Assembly (NCBI GenBank): GCA_016178075.1 | Contig: JACOUA010000055.1 | Location: 1 to 36,164, forward strand | From: Acidobacteriota bacterium | GTDB taxonomy: Bacteria > Acidobacteriota > Vicinamibacteria > Vicinamibacterales > JACQTH01 | Reading direction: 5' to 3' | DNA length: 36,164 nt | In this document: positions 35,955 to 36,164 of the stretch, piece by piece | Numbering within the stretch: position 1 is the stretch's first letter | Layout of the letters: each line of letters starts with the position of its first letter | The notes under the pieces: model-generated | Told to the model about the DNA's origin: nothing | The model's input: only the letters and a program-made list of their open reading frames with translations | The model's database searches: none | Made by a program: the position numbers and the translations under genes

Positions 35955-36164
35955 ATGCGCGTCGCAGTTGTGACGTCGAGTCCGCCGTTTGCCGAGGGCG
36001 GTCACCTGGTCATTGCCCGGGCGCTCATCCGGGCGTTGGGCGAGCGCGGGCACGCGGCGGAGCTCGTGCTCACGCCGCAGAATCGATTCGGGCGCCAGGG
36101 CGCGGCCTACCTCGCGACCTGGCTGACCGACCTCGGCGTCGCCGCCGACGGCAGGCGGGTGGAT
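35955..36164 (+). CDS. Glycosyltransferase, 5' part only (runs off the window)
   Basis: MRVAVVTSSPPFAEGGHLVIARALIRALGERGHAAELVLTPQNRFGRQGAAYLATWLTDLGVAADGRRVD; typical GT4 N-terminus, open to the window end. Not in the ORF track. Confidence 0.75.
   Translation, partial: MRVAVVTSSPPFAEGGHLVIARALIRALGERGHAAELVLTPQNRFGRQGAAYLATWLTDLGVAADGRRVD

Noticed and set aside
1-36164. CRISPR arrays, rRNA genes, complete tRNA genes
   Set aside because: None seen: no regularly spaced direct repeats, no rRNA-like sequence, and only a 25-nt tRNA fragment. Not a substitute for running dedicated tools.

Overview
This is a high-GC bacterial chromosomal window. Gene content (PadR + ADOP-type permease, Oar-like TonB-dependent receptor, short intergenic repeat words) looks most like Acidobacteriota, possibly Vicinamibacteria; that placement is inference, with no marker gene to prove it. 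Left part (1-6.2 kb): a partial membrane protein, PadR + MacB/FtsX-type duplicated permease, and a second PadR with a membrane-anchored alpha/beta-hydrolase fusion. Next (6.4-10.2 kb) is an accessory segment: a DUF433/DUF5615 toxin-antitoxin-like pair, a palindrome-rich intergenic region, a 61-aa ORF, and a serine recombinase whose 3' end reads into a tRNA-Lys-like 3' fragment. Middle (10.2-18.8 kb): FAD glycerol-3-phosphate dehydrogenase, SAM methyltransferase, TPR membrane protein, TonB-dependent receptor and divergent TetR regulator. Right half (18.8-36.2 kb) is an envelope/glycan locus: glycoside-hydrolase-like protein, radical SAM/SPASM protein, two large polytopic membrane proteins, an SGNH-like protein, two LPG-synthase-TM (flippase-like) proteins, two lipoproteins sharing a near-identical uncharacterised C-terminal domain around an outer-membrane-barrel-like gene, three glycosyltransferases (one partial) and a sugar epimerase. 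The leading candidate for something undescribed is the 24.8-30.4 kb arrangement (flippase / lipoprotein / barrel / lipoprotein / flippase). Also notable: a frameshifted remnant of a methyltransferase 3' end beside the TetR gene, two PadR genes with apparently leaderless promoters, and several distinct palindromic or heptad intergenic repeats. All comparisons were made by eye; no searches were run.
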